From: JBBQVS01 sp964250765
Lineage (GTDB): Bacteria; Chloroflexota; Ktedonobacteria; Ktedonobacterales; Ktedonobacteraceae
DNA length: 64,000 bases
Assembly (NCBI GenBank): GCA_964250765.1
Contig: CAXUHF010000014.1
Span: 1-64,000, forward strand
Direction: 5' to 3'
Part shown: positions 9,357 through 17,711 of the stretch, in pieces
Numbering within the stretch: position 1 is the first letter of the stretch
Layout: each line of letters begins with the position of its first letter
Made by a program: the position numbers and the translations under genes
Notes under the pieces: model-generated
Databases searched by the model: none
What the model was told of the DNA's origin: nothing
What the model saw: only the letters and a program-made list of their open reading frames with translations

Positions 9357-10826
9357 GTGTCAATCATTGAGACAACTACCCCTGACGACAACAAAACGAC
9401 ATTAAGCTCAAACACAATTGGCCTACCTGGAGTGCTCTTTCAATCGATAACAACGATGGCGCCAGCATCCGCAGTAGCATTTAGCCTCAGTGCAGCAATT
9501 CCTTATGCAGGAGCATCGCTACCACTCGCTGTTTTTATCGCGCTTATCGTATGTGCATTGATTGCGTTGAACATTGGTGAACTGGCGAGGCACTTGCCCT
9601 CTGCTGGTGGCTATTTCACTTATGTGAGCCGCTCGCTTGGTGTGCAAGCAGGTTGGATGGTTGGATGGTTATTTGATTTAGCCTACCTTTTTATTGTACC
9701 GCTCACTCTGCTTGTGCTGGGACCTACAATGGACTCGTTCATGAACAGCATCTTCCACGTTTCGTTTGGTGCGGATGGCTGGGTCGTGTGGGCCATTGTC
9801 TTTGCCATCATCGTTTTCGGTCTCACCTATGCGGGTGTCAAAATCTCGGCTGATGTTGGAGTAATTCTTGGCGTCATTGAGATCGCCATCTTCCTGATAC
9901 TTTCTCTCTGGTTGATTGTGACATCGAGTGACAATATTGGCGCGGTCTTTACTCCTGCATTTAGTCAGCAAGGAGGTCTTGGAGGTTGGCAAGGTATTCT
10001 GTACGGCATGACCTTTGTCTTCCTCGCGTTCGCTGGTTTTGAGTCTTCGGCACCGCTCGCGGAAGAGACAATCAATCCACGGCGTACTGTGCCACGCGCT
10101 GTGCTGCTCTCGGCCGTTCTTATCGGCATTTTCTTTGTTTTCTGCTCCTACGCTGGCGTTGTTGGCTGGGGTGTCGGTAAAATATCCACCTTTACTGCTG
10201 ACCCAAATCCGTGGGGCACGCTGTCAAGACGTGTTTGGGGTCCTCTGAACTTTATTGTTATTCTTACCATTCTTAATAGTGCATTGGCAAATGCCAATGG
10301 AGGCGTCAACGCAGCCTCTCGTGTGCTCTATGCAATGGGACGTGTTGGGTCGCTCCCCTCTTTCCTGGCACACACCAATCGTGCCCGTGTCCCTGATATT
10401 GCCATCTTCATTACAATGGGCTTTGCATTGATCGCCACACTGATTCCAGGACTGCTCTATGGGACGACAAGTGCGTTTGCCTTTGTTGGCACGGTCATCA
10501 CCATTCCGATTATCCTGGTGTATGCCGCGACCTGCATCTCAGTGCCGTTTTTCTACTTGCGTGAACATCGGGCAGAATTCAATGTGCTTCGTCATATCAT
10601 TCTGCCTATTGTGCCTGTACTTGTGCTCATTGCTGTGGTCTATTCGCAAGTTGTGCCACTTCTGATTCCTCCCTATCCAGCAGCACCCATTAGCTATGCT
10701 GTACCACTTGTTGCTATCTGGTTTGTGATCGGACTGATCATTGTTATTGCTCTTACTCTGCGTGCCCCCGCGACACTTGAGAGAAGCAACAAAGTCTATG
10801 GCGAAGAGGTAGACGTAGCGGATTAA
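9357..10826 (+). CDS. APC-superfamily amino acid permease 3
   Basis: A 489-residue permease with about 12 helices. It opens with LPGVLFQSITTMAPASAVAFSL, the unwound helix-1 segment of the APA/ACT-type APC carriers. It continues with ELARHLPSAGGYFTYVSRSLG (helix 2) and FAGFESSAPLAEETINPRRTVPRAV (after helix 6), which are strong family signatures. It starts with GTG at 9357, preceded by the strong aggagaggag site. Substrate unknown. The acetamidase gene lies downstream beyond a gapped family A repeat. Confidence 0.86.
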   Translation: MSIIETTTPDDNKTTLSSNTIGLPGVLFQSITTMAPASAVAFSLSAAIPYAGASLPLAVFIALIVCALIALNIGELARHLPSAGGYFTYVSRSLGVQAGWMVGWLFDLAYLFIVPLTLLVLGPTMDSFMNSIFHVSFGADGWVVWAIVFAIIVFGLTYAGVKISADVGVILGVIEIAIFLILSLWLIVTSSDNIGAVFTPAFSQQGGLGGWQGILYGMTFVFLAFAGFESSAPLAEETINPRRTVPRAVLLSAVLIGIFFVFCSYAGVVGWGVGKISTFTADPNPWGTLSRRVWGPLNFIVILTILNSALANANGGVNAASRVLYAMGRVGSLPSFLAHTNRARVPDIAIFITMGFALIATLIPGLLYGTTSAFAFVGTVITIPIILVYAATCISVPFFYLREHRAEFNVLRHIILPIVPVLVLIAVVYSQVVPLLIPPYPAAPISYAVPLVAIWFVIGLIIVIALTLRAPATLERSNKVYGEEVDVAD

Positions 10827-10884
10827 ATACGTTTGTCGTGAAATATACTGTAGGACTGATTGTGTAATTTAATATATTCATCTT

Positions 10885-10942
10885 GATACGTCGCCTGTAG
10901 GGNNNNNNNNNNTGATAAATCGGTCCCTACAGGCGACGTATC
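10885..10942. repeat. Family A palindromic element interrupted by an assembly gap
   Basis: Arms gatacgtcgcctgtaggg (10885-10902) and its reverse complement (10925-10942) flank ten N (10903-10912) and the remains of the family A right arm. The flanks outside the family core match each other and differ from the equivalent flanks of the copy at 25955-26046 in a compensating way. The true length of the element here is unknown. Confidence 0.8.
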
Positions 10943-10993
10943 ATTTGGTGAAACAGAATGAGTAGTTCCTGTAATGGTATGAAAGGAGTAGTT

Positions 10994-11956
10994 ATGACTG
11001 AATCAGCGAGAACGGGGCGCACAATTCATGTGCAGCGTAACCAGTTTCATCTCGCCTGGGATAATAGTATTCCACCAATTGCGACCATTCAGTCAGGCGA
11101 AGAGGTCGAGTTTGATTTGCTGGACGCTGCAGGTGGGCAGATAGGACCAGAAAGCACCGTCGAGGCTATTCACACACTCGACTTTGCGCGCGTTGACCAG
11201 GTAAATGGTCCGATCTATGTTGAGGATGCCAAAGCGGGCGATACGTTACAAGTTGAGTTTCTTGATCTGCAACCCGCAAATTGGGGATGGACTGCTATCA
11301 TCCCTGGTTTTGGTTTGCTTGCGGACGAGTTTACTGAGGCAGCACTAAAAATCTGGCATCTGGAAGGGGGAGCAGAAGGCTGGGCAGAATTTGCTCCTGG
11401 TATTCGCATTCCGCTTGCACCGTTTTGTGGTGAAATCGGTCTTGCTCCTGCTGTCTCTGGTGCACTCTCGACGATTCCACCCTATCGTCACGGTGGCAAT
11501 ATGGATACCAAGCATATCACAAATGGTGCAAAGCTCTTTCTGCCGATAGAGGTTCCTGGTGCACTTTTCTCATTAGGCGATGGGCATGCGGCACAAGGTG
11601 ATGGTGAGGTGTGTGGTACCGCTATCGAAACGCCGATGCGTGCGACAGTGCGTTTGACTGTGCGAAAAGATATACACGTGCCGGAGCCGCAATTTCTTAC
11701 AGGTGGTCCACTCACGCCACGAGCCAATACCGCGCCCTATTATGCAACTGATGGCATCGGACCAGATATGGTTGAGGCGACGCGTAACGCGGTACGCCAT
11801 ATGATAGACCATATTCAGGGTACCTATGGCCTTTCACGTTCCGATGCCTACATGCTGTGTAGTGTTGCTGTGGATTTGAAGTTGTCCGAGGTTGTGGATA
11901 TGCCTAACTGGTTGGTAAGCGCATTCCTGCCACAAAGTATATTCGATACAAAATAA
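10994..11956 (+). CDS. Acetamidase/formamidase family amidohydrolase
   Basis: A 320-residue protein of the FmdA/AmdA family, which hydrolyses short amides such as formamide or acetamide to ammonia and the acid. Signatures are IQSGEEVEFD near the N-terminus, IYVEDAKAGDTLQVEF, FCGEIGLAPA, and the GGNMDTKHIT / LGDGHAAQGDGEVCGTAIE segments that hold the active-site region. The ATG at 10994 follows aaaggag; an in-frame ATG 12 codons earlier lies at the edge of the repeat and has no site. The last codons and stop form part of the hairpin at 11945-12018. The permeases upstream could import or export related nitrogen compounds, but this is only context. Confidence 0.9.
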   Translation: MTESARTGRTIHVQRNQFHLAWDNSIPPIATIQSGEEVEFDLLDAAGGQIGPESTVEAIHTLDFARVDQVNGPIYVEDAKAGDTLQVEFLDLQPANWGWTAIIPGFGLLADEFTEAALKIWHLEGGAEGWAEFAPGIRIPLAPFCGEIGLAPAVSGALSTIPPYRHGGNMDTKHITNGAKLFLPIEVPGALFSLGDGHAAQGDGEVCGTAIETPMRATVRLTVRKDIHVPEPQFLTGGPLTPRANTAPYYATDGIGPDMVEATRNAVRHMIDHIQGTYGLSRSDAYMLCSVAVDLKLSEVVDMPNWLVSAFLPQSIFDTK

Positions 11957-12018
11957 TTCGACACAAACATAGGTAGGCTGTACAGCCCACCTATGTTTGT
12001 GTCGAATTATTTTGTATC
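11945..12018. terminator. Bidirectional hairpin whose arms encode both convergent gene ends
   Basis: Perfect 30-bp arms (11945-11974, 11989-12018) enclose a 14-nt loop. The left arm holds the last codons and TAA of the acetamidase. The other arm, read on the minus strand, encodes the final residues of AcpS, whose TAG lies at 11991-11993. One palindrome therefore serves as coding sequence for two proteins and as the likely terminator of both. Confidence 0.8.
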
Positions 12019-12524
12019 ACATCTCTATCGGTTTGCACGCCTACCGCGATAGCGATAGACAATTGTGCGAGGTCGGCGATGCTTACGTCGAAGGCACTGA
12101 GGCCGAGGTGTTCGGCGCGGCGTTTGGCATTACCATGTAAGCGCACGGAGGGGCGCCCACTGCGCAGTTGTACGACCTCCATTTCGCGCCATGCGACACC
12201 ATGTAGACCTGTGCCCAACGCTTTACTGATGGCTTCCTTCGCGGCGAAACGACCCGCGAGCTTTTCGGCTCGCCCCCGGCATTGCAGGACCTCAAGCTCG
12301 GTGAAGACTCTTTTGAGAAAACGTTCGCCGTGATGCGCGAAGACTTTCCGTACACGGTCAACCTCGATAATGTCGATGCCAACGGCAATGTTGACGCCCT
12401 GTGGCGTGGAAAGCGATGTTGGAAGACCTGCCACACCCTTTGGTCCGAAGAGCCAATCGGGAAGCTCGGTTCCAGCCTGACTCACGAGTGGGGTAAAGAG
12501 GAGTGGTTGGTCTTTCTCTTGCAT
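11991..12524 (-). CDS. acpS: Holo-[acyl-carrier-protein] synthase AcpS with N-terminal extension
   Basis: AcpS transfers 4'-phosphopantetheine from CoA to acyl carrier proteins. The family core is clear: VGIDIIEVDRVRK (Mg-binding Asp), RFLKRVFTELE, and RFAAKEAISKALG. The ORF is 177 residues, against about 120-130 for typical AcpS, because about 44 residues precede the usual start. No ATG, and no GTG with a good site, lies next to the core. The ATG at 12524 shares one base with the upstream dehydrogenase stop (TAATG) and has a ggagg site ten bases away, so the long form is the best call. The C-terminal codons lie in the terminator hairpin. Confidence 0.88.
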   Translation of the reverse strand: MQEKDQPLLFTPLVSQAGTELPDWLFGPKGVAGLPTSLSTPQGVNIAVGIDIIEVDRVRKVFAHHGERFLKRVFTELEVLQCRGRAEKLAGRFAAKEAISKALGTGLHGVAWREMEVVQLRSGRPSVRLHGNAKRRAEHLGLSAFDVSIADLAQLSIAIAVGVQTDRDVIQNNSTQT

Positions 12525-13939
12525 TATTTTGTCGCCTCCAAGCCGAGTGTTGGTTGTTGTGCCTCTTGTATATCGCCCGACGTGTCACCTGCTGGCAACA
12601 CTGTGGGGGCAGGACTTGTACCACGACCCATGCCCCGATAGATAAAGCCGATGCGGTTCATCTCTGACGCCTCATAGATGTTGCGTCCATCAACCAATAC
12701 AGGGCGGCGCATAATCGTGTGGATTTGCGTCATATTCAGCGACTTGAACTCGTTCCATTCCGTGACGATGACGAGTGCATCGGCTTTCTCCGCTACATCG
12801 TAGGCATCCTTGCAGAATTGAACATCCTCCATGCGTACCTCGGCGCGTTCGAGTGCATCGCGTCCTGTTTTTGCCGCGATGGGGTCGTATACGCGCACCT
12901 TCGCACCCTGACTTGTGACCCAGCGAATGATGTCAACGGCAGGAGCTTCACGCATGTCGTCAGTGTTTGGTTTGAAGGCAAGGCCAAGCACACCGATGGT
13001 ACAGCCACGCAACGAACCCAGTATAGCCGTAAGCTTGGATACCACAAGGCGGCGCTGGTCGTGGTTAATATCCATCACGGCATGTAGAAGTTGTGGGTGT
13101 AAACCAGCTTCGTCCGCCATATGCGCGAGTGCACGCACGTCTTTGGGAAAGCAACTGCCCCCGTATCCCAGCCCCGCATCAAGAAAGGCGCGCCCAATAC
13201 GTTTGTCGTAGCCCATACCAACGGCGACCTCTTTTACGTCTGCACCGAGACGTTCGCATATCTGGGCTATCTCATTGATAAAGGAAATTTTAGTTGCGAG
13301 AAATGCGTTCGAGGCATACTTAATCATCTCGGCGGTGTACAGGTCCGTGATGACAATGTGAGCGCGCAGGGGCAGATAGAGAAGTGCGACATGATGTGCG
13401 GCGGCCTGATCGGATGAACCGAGTACAACACGATCAGGGTTTTGGAAGTCTAGCACGGCGGAACCTTCGCGCAAAAATTCGGGATTTGAAACAACTGCGA
13501 ATGGTACTTCTGGGCGTTTGAGGCTATTGCGAATGATGCGCGAAACAACATCACCACTACCTACGGGTACCGTACTTTTATTAATAATAACAGCATAGTG
13601 ATCGAGTTTTTCAGCAATACTACGTGCGGCACTCTCGACATAGCGCATGTCAGCACCGCCTTGACTGGTCCCTGTTGGAGTATTTACAGCCACAAAGATA
13701 AATTCAGCATTGTCCAAACCTTCATCGTAACTTGTAGTGAAGTGTAATCGACCCGCCCCCACATTGCGCTCAACCAGTTCTTCCAGTCCTGGCTCGTAGA
13801 TAGGCAAAATACCTTGTTTGAGTCGCCCAATTTTCTCAGCTACGATGTCAACGCATGTAACCGAGTTGCCCATATCAGCAAGGCAAGTTCCAGTGACAAG
13901 TCCTACATAACCAGTACCAATAACACAGATAGTTGACAC
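12524..13939 (-). CDS. ugd: UDP-glucose 6-dehydrogenase
   Basis: A 471-residue NAD-dependent dehydrogenase oxidising UDP-glucose to UDP-glucuronate for surface polysaccharide. It has an N-terminal Rossmann motif (CVIGTGYVGLVTG), VAVNTPTG, INKSTVPVGS, the catalytic GGSCFPKDVRAL and the GLAFKPNTDDMREAPA nucleotide-sugar segment. About 40 residues after the last domain are Pro/Thr-rich and probably disordered. I chose the GTG at 13939, with gaggag ideally placed; a TTG at 13954 would overlap the upstream gene and lacks a site. It sits 4 bp after the MBL gene and overlaps acpS by one base, suggesting a translationally coupled trio. Confidence 0.93.
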   Translation of the reverse strand: MSTICVIGTGYVGLVTGTCLADMGNSVTCVDIVAEKIGRLKQGILPIYEPGLEELVERNVGAGRLHFTTSYDEGLDNAEFIFVAVNTPTGTSQGGADMRYVESAARSIAEKLDHYAVIINKSTVPVGSGDVVSRIIRNSLKRPEVPFAVVSNPEFLREGSAVLDFQNPDRVVLGSSDQAAAHHVALLYLPLRAHIVITDLYTAEMIKYASNAFLATKISFINEIAQICERLGADVKEVAVGMGYDKRIGRAFLDAGLGYGGSCFPKDVRALAHMADEAGLHPQLLHAVMDINHDQRRLVVSKLTAILGSLRGCTIGVLGLAFKPNTDDMREAPAVDIIRWVTSQGAKVRVYDPIAAKTGRDALERAEVRMEDVQFCKDAYDVAEKADALVIVTEWNEFKSLNMTQIHTIMRRPVLVDGRNIYEASEMNRIGFIYRGMGRGTSPAPTVLPAGDTSGDIQEAQQPTLGLEATK

Positions 13940-13943
13940 AAAC

Positions 13944-14615
13944 TTACTCCTCAATATTTACAAATGGATTTTCATGTTTTTCAGCCAAAATAGTCGTTGG
14001 CTCACCATGACCTGGGAAGACCGCAAGGTCCTCTTCCAACAGGTAGAGCTTTGTACGAATAGATTCAATAATTTGTTCGTAATTACCACCTGGTAAATCC
14101 GTGCGTCCAATGCTTCTATGAAACAAGGTATCGCCACTAAAGACACAGTAGGGACAGCTTACAAAGCAGACACCGCCCTGTGTATGTCCCGGCGTATGTA
14201 ACACCTCTAGTTTGAGTGTGCCGAAACTGATGACATCACCCTCTTTTAAGAGTATGTCCGGCTTTCGTTTCACAAGGGGAGCACGACGCCCAAAGTTTCG
14301 CGCAGCACGCTCATCCGTATACATAAACGTATCAGCAGCGTGAATAGCCAGGGGAACAGGATAGATGGTACTGACCTCATCAATAGCACAGATATGGTCG
14401 ATATGTCCATGCGTATTAAGAATGTATTTGGGTAGAAGTTGCAATTCTTGAATACGTTCTAAAATGCGCTCTGCCTCGTCGCCAGGATCGATAATTACAG
14501 CTTCACGAGTTATAGGACACGCATACAAATAACAATTCTCTTCAAACATCCCAACTGTGATACATGCAACTATAGGTGTAGCTTGTTCGTCTATACCATG
14601 GGAAATATCGGACAT
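13944..14615 (-). CDS. MBL-fold hydrolase, glyoxalase II-like
   Basis: A 223-residue metallo-beta-lactamase-fold protein close to hydroxyacylglutathione hydrolase/YcbL-type enzymes. The dinuclear zinc motif THGHIDH is present, with TPGHTQGG, FSGDTLFHRSIGR and the C-terminal FPGHGEPT completing the metal-ligand set. The substrate is uncertain, since a short glyoxalase II-like fold also serves other thioesters. The ATG at 14615 is chosen because taggaga precedes it; an in-frame ATG at 14642 has no ribosome site. It is first in a tight unit with ugd and acpS. Confidence 0.85.
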   Translation of the reverse strand: MSDISHGIDEQATPIVACITVGMFEENCYLYACPITREAVIIDPGDEAERILERIQELQLLPKYILNTHGHIDHICAIDEVSTIYPVPLAIHAADTFMYTDERAARNFGRRAPLVKRKPDILLKEGDVISFGTLKLEVLHTPGHTQGGVCFVSCPYCVFSGDTLFHRSIGRTDLPGGNYEQIIESIRTKLYLLEEDLAVFPGHGEPTTILAEKHENPFVNIEE

Positions 14616-14673
14616 ACGTTCTTTGTCTCCTATTGTCGGCATCTAGCTTTATACTACGAGACATTATAGCATA

Positions 14674-14798
14674 GTAGGGGTCTAATTCATTACACCCTGT
14701 GGGCGATCAACCATGTTCACAGGATAGATGAAATGTTGCAAATGCCCTACCAACATTGTCGTATGCCGCCCACAGGGTGTAATGAATTAGACCCCTAC
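14674..14798. repeat. Family B palindromic element in a divergent promoter region
   Basis: Perfect 31-bp arms (14674-14704, 14768-14798) start gtaggggtctaattcattac and enclose a 63-nt loop. The flanking genes diverge, so this copy cannot be a shared terminator. It lies about 59 bp upstream of the MBL start. Family B copies also lie at 36500-36622, 54936-55056 and, as a variant, 63623-63743. Confidence 0.85.
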
Positions 14799-14907
14799 AG
14801 ACGTTTTCTATCCTGATAAGTGGGTTAAAGACGATAATTGGTTCTTATAGAGATACGAATACATCTATAATACTGACACGTCCGTATCCTATATATGAGG
14901 TGTAAAG

Positions 14908-14937
14908 TTGAGGGAAGCGTGACTTTTGTGGTATACT
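14908..14937 (+). promoter_or_regulatory. Possible promoter for the acidic membrane protein gene
   Basis: TTGAGG (14908-14913) and TATACT (14932-14937) are 18 bp apart, about 220 nt before the start at 15158. The rest of 14799-15157 is AT-rich with no recognised feature. Confidence 0.4.
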
Positions 14938-15157
14938 CTATGAAAACACAATTTGCTCGTAATAAGCGTTTATTCCTTTACATGCATAAAGACGGATACA
15001 TGCATAAAGATGAAATTCCTATACATAGATACTAACAAACTAGACGAAGTAGAAATATATACGATAGAATGAGAAGCATAGGCATGCTACGCTACTCTTG
15101 ATTAATGACAGAGTTGCTTACGCCTTTGGGCATGTTGTTCAGGAGGGATAAGGGAAA

Positions 15158-16438
15158 ATGTCAAAAGATGATCGTTCGGAGCGAAAACTCTATCACAAAA
15201 GTCCCGGACGCCAATATGGATACGATTATGATCCATTGCGGAGTCGCGATGGGCAACAGGGTCAACAACGGGGGGAGCAGGCTCAGCAAGAAGAGCGATC
15301 ACAGAGGATAAGTACTCAGCTTGTTCAACGCCCAGATCCCCGCAGAACGAGAGAACTTACACGCAAGAGCATTTTAGCCAGTAGGCGCGCCGCAAATGAG
15401 AGTAGCGAGAATGAAGAGCAGTTCGTAGACGAAGAACTATATGAGCGTCCAACGAGACGCCCCGTTGATGAAGAACAAGAGGACCCTACATTATATAGTA
15501 GCCGTCGTCACGCTCGGAACGTGGTGGCTCCTCGTCTTCCCTCGACACGTCAGCTTATCGAGACGGGTGAAGACGATGATTATGAAGAGAATGAAGTATA
15601 TTCAGAGTATACAGGATATGACCCCGATCAGGGTTATGAAGAAGATACTGAACCTCTCGATGAACGTATGTATGCATCTGTCCCTGCTCCACGTTCAGCC
15701 CCTCTTGCTCCTCGCATGGTACAGCCTGCACCAGTGCGCACGCGCCAGCTTATCGAGCCGGACGAGGAGTATGAGGACGAATACGAAGATGAGTATGAAG
15801 ATGAAGAGGTTGATCAGCCGCGCAGACGTCGCAAAAAAGTATCGCGTCGTGGCGTCCTGTTCGGCATCGGTGCATTAGCAGTAGGTGGGGCGGGTGTTGC
15901 TGCCTACGAAATAGCACCAAAGATTCCAGGTGTTGTCAACGGTGCTGCAACCAATATCGAGCAACAGTTAGAGGACGCCTTCAACAAAGGTTTAGCACAG
16001 GGTGCAGATAATGCACGCAAAGAGTTACTGACCGCCCTACAAAACCTCGAAGGTTTCACGCTTGATGGAGCTATCAGTGCGGCAAAGTTAACTCGTGTTG
16101 CTTATGATGTCTTCGTTTCGCCTATTGTGAAGGTTGGTTCGGTCCTCGCTGGTGATTTCCTGACGACGATGTTGAGTGCTGTCACGATTGCACGTAATTT
16201 TCTCAAGAATGCCTACCAGGATAATGGTACACTTCAGGCCGTGCAAACCATTCTACAGTCATGGGTCGATCAGGTGAAAAACCTACCTCAACAACTTGAC
16301 GCGATTACGAATACTGATCTTGATGGTGCGCAGTCATACTTGAATGCGCTCGAAGCCAAGATCAAGGATGAGCAAGCAAAACTCAACAAGAGTGGAACAA
16401 CTACACCCACTCCAGTCTCTAAGCAAAAAACTAAGTGA
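15158..16438 (+). CDS. Hypothetical protein: acidic disordered N-half, mid-protein twin-arginine/TM segment
   Basis: I do not recognise this 426-residue protein. Residues 1 to about 215 are highly charged and low-complexity, rich in Asp, Glu, Arg, Gln and Tyr, with two copies of a TRQLIE-acidic segment and a run of EDEYEDEYEDEE. A basic patch with SRRG (about 228-231) is directly followed by a hydrophobic helix (about 232-250), which looks like an internal Tat-like or membrane anchor. The remaining 175 residues contain helical stretches (NIEQQLEDAFNKGLAQGAD and others) and would be outside the cell if the helix is an anchor. The ATG at 15158 follows aggagggataaggg. It leads into the phospho-signalling island. 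Confidence 0.75.
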   Translation: MSKDDRSERKLYHKSPGRQYGYDYDPLRSRDGQQGQQRGEQAQQEERSQRISTQLVQRPDPRRTRELTRKSILASRRAANESSENEEQFVDEELYERPTRRPVDEEQEDPTLYSSRRHARNVVAPRLPSTRQLIETGEDDDYEENEVYSEYTGYDPDQGYEEDTEPLDERMYASVPAPRSAPLAPRMVQPAPVRTRQLIEPDEEYEDEYEDEYEDEEVDQPRRRRKKVSRRGVLFGIGALAVGGAGVAAYEIAPKIPGVVNGAATNIEQQLEDAFNKGLAQGADNARKELLTALQNLEGFTLDGAISAAKLTRVAYDVFVSPIVKVGSVLAGDFLTTMLSAVTIARNFLKNAYQDNGTLQAVQTILQSWVDQVKNLPQQLDAITNTDLDGAQSYLNALEAKIKDEQAKLNKSGTTTPTPVSKQKTK

Positions 16439-16467
16439 TTAAGGGAAACAGGGAGACCGTAAGGCGA

Positions 16468-16556
16468 ACGGACGCCCACAAGGGGCTACCCTACTATACA
16501 CAAGGCGCGTAGCGCATATTAAGAGTATAGTAGGGTAGCCCCTTGTGGGCGTCCGT
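16468..16556. repeat. Family D-related palindromic element
   Basis: Perfect 31-bp arms (16468-16498, 16526-16556) with a 27-nt loop. The core gcccacaaggggctaccct is a variant of the family D theme. It lies 30 bp after the stop of the acidic protein. The rest of 16439-16794 holds the promoter at 16719. Confidence 0.8.
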
Positions 16557-16718
16557 TGTATCTATACGTATTTGAACAGTATTGTTTACCCTTTCTCAAC
16601 ATCTATGAAGCCTCGCAACTCAAACCCTCACAAGCCCGTATATACTGTATGTTCTACTCAATAATATGCACCTATTCTTGACAAAAAATACAGACTATAA
16701 AAACCAATATGTCTTTAA

Positions 16719-16747
16719 TTGTCAGTTATACGACTATATGCTATAGT
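16719..16747 (+). promoter_or_regulatory. Sigma-70-type promoter for the phospho-signalling island
   Basis: TTGTCA (16719-16724) and TATAGT (16742-16747) are separated by 17 bp, about 48 bp before the start of the first PP2C gene. With only 29, 21 and 45 bp between the next genes, it could drive the first four genes. Confidence 0.6.
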
Positions 16748-16794
16748 GAGCACAAATATGGAAAAGACATCTGCTTTTGTGAGGTACATACTAA

Positions 16795-17682
16795 ATGACA
16801 TCTATACATCTACGATTAACGGCTGCTGATAAAAGTGACGTGGGAAAACAACGCGATCAAAACGAAGACTGTGCCTACAAACGCATAGAGTCATCAGAAG
16901 AGGGAGATCGAGGTCTCTTTATTGTTGCTGACGGCATGGGCGGGTATAAGGCGGGCGAGGTCGCAAGCAAACTTGCGATTGAAACAATTAGTCAAAACCT
17001 GGATAGTTTCTTCAAACCTATTGCCGATCAACCAACGATCAAGCTTGATCTAGCTGAGGTGAAAGAGGCTGGAAAGAAGCCAACTCCTGTTGTCGAGGAA
17101 AACTCGAAGCAGAAGACACGCAAATTGAAAGAGACGCCTGTCTCGTTTGCCGTTGAGGACCAGTTGAAAACAGCGATTCAGCAGGCAAACACAGCGATTA
17201 TACGCTACGGCGAGAAACAAAGCGCAGCGCGTGGCCTTGGAAGCACTGTAACAGCCGTCCTTGTACAGAACGATAATGCTTATGTCGCTAATGTTGGCGA
17301 TAGTCGCACCTATCTTCTTCGTGAGGGCAATTTAACTCCCATGACACGTGATCACTCATTAGTTGCACGGCTCGTCGAGTCAAACCAGATCACAGCGGAT
17401 GAAATCTACACACATCCACAGCGTAACTTAATCTACCGTTCGCTCGGTGCAGGACACAAGACGGTCGAGGTTGACATTTTCCATGAGACACTGCTTCCCA
17501 AGGATGCGTTGCTGCTTTGCTCCGATGGACTATGGGAGATGGTGCGTGAGCAGGACTTAAAGAGACTGTTGAGTGAGGAGAGTAGTCCACAGAAGATATG
17601 TGATCAGTTGATTGATCTAGCAAACGCGAACGGTGGCGAGGACAATATTACGGCCGTCGTTGTGCATGTGAACGCGCATTGA
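16795..17682 (+). CDS. PP2C-family Ser/Thr protein phosphatase (Stp-like)
   Basis: A 295-residue metal-dependent protein phosphatase. The complete PP2C motif series is visible: DVGKQRDQNEDCAY, IVADGMGGYKAGEVAS, GLGSTVTAVLV, VANVGDSRTYLLREG, RDHSLVARLVE, LLCSDGLWEMV and the final GGEDNITAVVV with the metal-binding Asp. A Lys-rich insertion of about 45 residues (about 77-125) separates the second and third motifs. It probably reverses phosphorylation by the kinase encoded 29 bp downstream. The start ATG has only a weak gaggta site. It has no membrane segment, so it is cytoplasmic. Confidence 0.93.
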   Translation: MTSIHLRLTAADKSDVGKQRDQNEDCAYKRIESSEEGDRGLFIVADGMGGYKAGEVASKLAIETISQNLDSFFKPIADQPTIKLDLAEVKEAGKKPTPVVEENSKQKTRKLKETPVSFAVEDQLKTAIQQANTAIIRYGEKQSAARGLGSTVTAVLVQNDNAYVANVGDSRTYLLREGNLTPMTRDHSLVARLVESNQITADEIYTHPQRNLIYRSLGAGHKTVEVDIFHETLLPKDALLLCSDGLWEMVREQDLKRLLSEESSPQKICDQLIDLANANGGEDNITAVVVHVNAH

Positions 17683-17711
17683 CACAGTTGTAAAAGGTTG
17701 GAGTATGCTCT

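Noticed and set aside
14674..14798. Palindromic elements as CRISPR repeats or an integron
   Set aside because: Copies are dispersed, single and variable in loop; there is no regular repeat-spacer array and no cas or integrase gene.
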